From NCBI GenBank assembly GCA_020635255.1, contig JACKAC010000001.1, positions 1,217,501 through 1,281,500 of the forward strand: DNA of 64,000 bases. Reading direction: 5' to 3'. The notes beneath the pieces were generated by a model, which ran no database searches, was not told where the DNA came from, and was given only the letters and a program-made list of their open reading frames with translations. Origin of the DNA: Ignavibacteriales bacterium. GTDB taxonomy: Bacteria > Bacteroidota > Ignavibacteria > Tepidaquicellales > Tepidaquicellaceae. Positions within the stretch are counted from its first letter, which is position 1. The number at the start of each line of letters is the position of its first letter. This document shows, piece by piece, positions 61,394 through 64,000 of the stretch. Both the position numbers and the translations under genes were made by a program.

Positions 61394-62650
61394 GTGGAAC
61401 AAAAAAGATTATATAAGACAATCGAAACGATCTCCAAGGATGCTCCGAAATTCAAATCGGATGAGGAATTACTATGCCATGTGCTGGGTGAGATTATTAA
61501 AAGTGAAGAGATAGAAATAATCGGAGGAAGAGTTTGGAAGCTTACTCCTGAGAAAGATGCATATGTTTTAATACAGCAAATGGGTGATGTGGAACCAATT
61601 GAAGATGATTATAAAATAGCTATCAGGGATTATCCAATAGTTAGAGAAATTGGTAAGAAAAGATCGGTGATTGCAAAAGAGACAGACGATTATTTGATCA
61701 AGAAGGGGATTTATCATTACTCGGCAACGGGTGTAGGGGAGAGATATAAAATTCGTTTTCTGGACGAAGACGAAGATAAATCCTATTTGTATGAATACCT
61801 TATTGCTTTAAATGCCAAACAACTTGGAAATGATCTATTAGACACACTAAATATAATTAGTACAACACTCAGCTCCATATTAAAAACCAGGGATATTGAA
61901 TCGGAAGCGAAGACTAATATTGTAGAGCTCGAGAAAGCACGAGAAATACAAAGAAATATTTTACCCGAACATGAGATGAGTTTCGGAAATTATGAGATGT
62001 TCGGAGTATCTATACCGGAAAATATAGTCGGAGGTGATTTCTTTGATTATTTAAAGTCTGAAGATAGCGATATTTTAGGTGTGGCAATAGCCGATGCGGC
62101 GTCTAAGGGAATATCAGCAGCCGCACAGTCGCTTTATGTGTCAGGAGCACTCAAGATGGGTGTTGAGTTCGACATTAAGATGACTTCATTAATAAAGAAA
62201 GTGAACAGGCTTATATACGAACTTTTCCCTTTTGAACGATTTGTAACTTTATTCTATTGTGAGCTGTTTAAAGACACAAAGGGACTTTGTATTTATGTAA
62301 ATGCGGGTCATAATAGACCTCTTTTTTATAAATCAGAGACAGGAAGCGTTTCCGAACTGGCAACTACCGGTCCAGTGCTCGGACCCTCCCCGGAGCAGGA
62401 ATATTTTTACGAAAGTATTCTCATAAAGAAAAATGATGTTCTGATCCTCTATACAGATGGTATAGTTGAGGCTATGGATTCGAAATATGAGCTTTATGGT
62501 GAAGAAAGGCTTAAGAATGTCATTTTAAAAAACGCTGAAAAAAGCCCAAAAGAGCTTTGCAATGCTATCATTGAAGACGTGCAGATATATTCTGCCGGTG
62601 GCGAATATGCAGATGATAAAACGCTAGTTGTTATTAAGAGAGTAAATTAA
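61394..62650 (+). CDS. SpoIIE/RsbU-type PP2C phosphatase
   Basis: A 418-residue predicted serine phosphatase. Residues 1-170 form a sensor-like region that may be a degenerate GAF domain. A short coiled coil leads to the PP2C-SpoIIE domain, with REIQRNILPE, GGDFFDYL (metal Asp), VAIADAASKGISAAA, NAGHNRPLF and LYTDGIVEAMDS. Such enzymes usually control anti-sigma or anti-sigma-antagonist partners; no such gene lies next to it. The start is GTG, directly following the hutH stop. Confidence 0.87.
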   Translation: MEQKRLYKTIETISKDAPKFKSDEELLCHVLGEIIKSEEIEIIGGRVWKLTPEKDAYVLIQQMGDVEPIEDDYKIAIRDYPIVREIGKKRSVIAKETDDYLIKKGIYHYSATGVGERYKIRFLDEDEDKSYLYEYLIALNAKQLGNDLLDTLNIISTTLSSILKTRDIESEAKTNIVELEKAREIQRNILPEHEMSFGNYEMFGVSIPENIVGGDFFDYLKSEDSDILGVAIADAASKGISAAAQSLYVSGALKMGVEFDIKMTSLIKKVNRLIYELFPFERFVTLFYCELFKDTKGLCIYVNAGHNRPLFYKSETGSVSELATTGPVLGPSPEQEYFYESILIKKNDVLILYTDGIVEAMDSKYELYGEERLKNVILKNAEKSPKELCNAIIEDVQIYSAGGEYADDKTLVVIKRVN

Positions 62651-62730
62651 TCGCTTTTTTATTATTACAGTAATTTATAATATATTTCTTGTCTTGGGGG
62701 AAATCAGTATTAACTCTTAAAAACACCAAC

Positions 62731-64000
62731 ATGAAAAAAATCCTTACTCTACTGTTGTTTTGTTCAGTAGCATTCTTATCAAATAATTCATTCGCCCAAT
62801 TAGGAAATAATAACACATATCTCTTATCCAATCTCAGACCACATGCAGGAGCGAGTGCAACATCCGCATATTTTTCTGCATTATGGGGTTATAGAGCACC
62901 TGACGGAAGAGAATATGCTATTCTTGGATGTGATAGCGGGACTTCCTTCATTGATATAACGGATTCTGCAAACATTGCAGAGGTAGCCTTTTTGAAAGGT
63001 AATGTAAGTGACTGGAGAGAAATGAAAACATATTCGCACTATGCATACATAGTCTCTGAAGCAAGTAACAGCTTCCTTCAAATCGTTGATCTACAGTATC
63101 TGCCTGATTCTATCCATTACCTTGGAACCTGGCAATACTCAGGATACACACATACACACTCAATTCAGCAATCAGGACCTTATTTGTATCTTCATGGTGG
63201 AAACGTATCCCCCGGTGGTTCAGATGTGGGTGGACTTACGATCGTGGATGTAACAAATCCAGAAGTTCCAGTAAAGAGGGGATCATGGTCAAATGAATAT
63301 GTGCACGATAGCAGGGTAATAGATGACACAATATATGCATGTAATATATATGATCCGCCCGGAACTGTTACAATAATTAACGCAGTGGATAAAGATAATC
63401 CGACGACGGTTACTTCCTGGGTTAATAATCCGAATCCATTCCCGCATAACTGTGCGCTTACAACTGATAAGAAATACATATATACAACAGATGAAACTTC
63501 ATCACCAAACGGTAAGCTAAAAGTTTGGAACATACAGGATCTGCAAAACATAACATATGTTACATCGTGGCAACCGACAGGTATAACTACGGCGATCGTT
63601 CATAATGTCGAAATATATGGTGATTATGCAGTGATAGCACATTACTCAGCGGGTATCAGGATCCTTGATATTTCAAATCCGACAAGCCCTGTTGAAGTTG
63701 CATGGTATGATACATATACAAACAATAATAGCTCAAATTATAACGGTTGCTGGGGAGTATATAAATTCCCATCAGGAAAGATAATTGGTTCTGATAGACA
63801 GAAGGGATTATTTGTTATTAAGACAAATATAAGTGCTTTGACTGAAGTGCCCGGTAATACAAGCCAATTACCAGAAGGTTTCGAATTATCACAAAATTAT
63901 CCGAATCCATTTAATCCTTCTACAAAGATCAACTTTTCGATCCCGAAAAACGCATTTGCAAGCCTCAAAATATATGATATTACCGGGAAGCAGGTGGCTA
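62731..64000 (+). CDS. Choice-of-anchor B-type secreted protein with T9SS domain (3' end outside window)
   Basis: The frame is open from ATG 62731 to the window edge (423 codons). A signal peptide (about 1-23, ending NSFAQ) precedes repeated LVIVD/LDIS-type propeller blades: SFIDITDSANIAEVAFLKGN, TIVDVTNPEVPVK and IRILDISNPTSPVEV. These match LVIVD-repeat 'choice-of-anchor B' proteins. The NYPNPFNP sorting domain begins near residue 389 and runs off the end. A surface or secreted T9SS cargo of unknown activity. Confidence 0.85.
   Translation, partial: MKKILTLLLFCSVAFLSNNSFAQLGNNNTYLLSNLRPHAGASATSAYFSALWGYRAPDGREYAILGCDSGTSFIDITDSANIAEVAFLKGNVSDWREMKTYSHYAYIVSEASNSFLQIVDLQYLPDSIHYLGTWQYSGYTHTHSIQQSGPYLYLHGGNVSPGGSDVGGLTIVDVTNPEVPVKRGSWSNEYVHDSRVIDDTIYACNIYDPPGTVTIINAVDKDNPTTVTSWVNNPNPFPHNCALTTDKKYIYTTDETSSPNGKLKVWNIQDLQNITYVTSWQPTGITTAIVHNVEIYGDYAVIAHYSAGIRILDISNPTSPVEVAWYDTYTNNNSSNYNGCWGVYKFPSGKIIGSDRQKGLFVIKTNISALTEVPGNTSQLPEGFELSQNYPNPFNPSTKINFSIPKNAFASLKIYDITGKQVA

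Overview
The window is a stretch of AT-rich bacterial chromosome, densely coding on both strands. No rRNA, tRNA, CRISPR array, insertion sequence or phage gene was recognised by eye. Five predicted secreted proteins end in a type IX secretion (T9SS) C-terminal domain with the NYPNPFNP signature. This feature, together with the bacillithiol enzyme BshC, a small basic HKRKKRLRKNRH-type protein and many TTG start codons, suggests the Bacteroidetes/Chlorobi/Ignavibacteria assemblage, most likely an Ignavibacteria-type organism. That placement is inference from protein style, not from a marker phylogeny.

Layout. 1-7.1 kb: the end of mutS2, an NtrC-type response regulator with an altered sigma-54 contact loop, a T9SS Asp-box protein, two diverged helical paralogues of unknown function, and a small LRR protein. 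7.1-12.4 kb: rlmB facing an aspA-rsmI-(Cys-rich ORF)-gltX run, whose glutamyl-tRNA synthetase carries an unusual TPR tail. 12.4-14.8 kb (minus): TPR lipoprotein, sppA, HU protein and a 31-residue basic protein. 15-17.3 kb: yajQ and an amidase converge with rlpA on a shared terminator. 17.7-26.2 kb: a YyaL/DUF255 protein, an AraC regulator, lipoproteins, a secreted FG-GAP/ASPIC T9SS protein and small membrane proteins. 26.2-28.8 kb (minus): DUF4870 protein, dienelactone hydrolase, Nramp-like transporter. 28.9-31.1 kb: a tandem pair of PHB-depolymerase-type esterases. 31.1-36.9 kb (minus): DUF4476 protein, GNAT protein, aquaporin-like channel, Bcp peroxiredoxin, FtsX, sodium:solute symporter.

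37.1-48.7 kb is a long plus-strand run: T9SS protein, polytopic GT-C-like protein, PASTA protein, rpe, bifunctional nnr, a VanZ-lipoprotein fusion, a lone nuoN, a VWA protein, an outer-membrane-type protein, a beta-propeller and ssb. 48.7-54.9 kb: amidinotransferase-fold enzyme, PaaG-like hydratase, M48 protease, an MBL hydrolase, smpB-tyrS and a pyruvoyl-dependent arginine decarboxylase. 54.9-64 kb: a beta-helix T9SS protein, bshC with a family 9 glycosyltransferase, a lipoprotein, a histidine ammonia-lyase, a SpoIIE-type phosphatase and the start of a choice-of-anchor B T9SS protein that runs off the window.

Most of the window is housekeeping: translation, tRNA charging, rRNA modification, envelope maintenance and redox protection. 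It is interleaved with secreted T9SS cargo. I found no clear defence island or complete novel multi-gene system. The strongest oddities are single-gene architectures: the GluRS-TPR fusion, the VanZ-lipoprotein fusion, the aquaporin without its filter arginine, the NtrC-type regulator without GAFTGA, the Nramp-like transporter without its metal motifs, and a paralogous helical family of unknown function.
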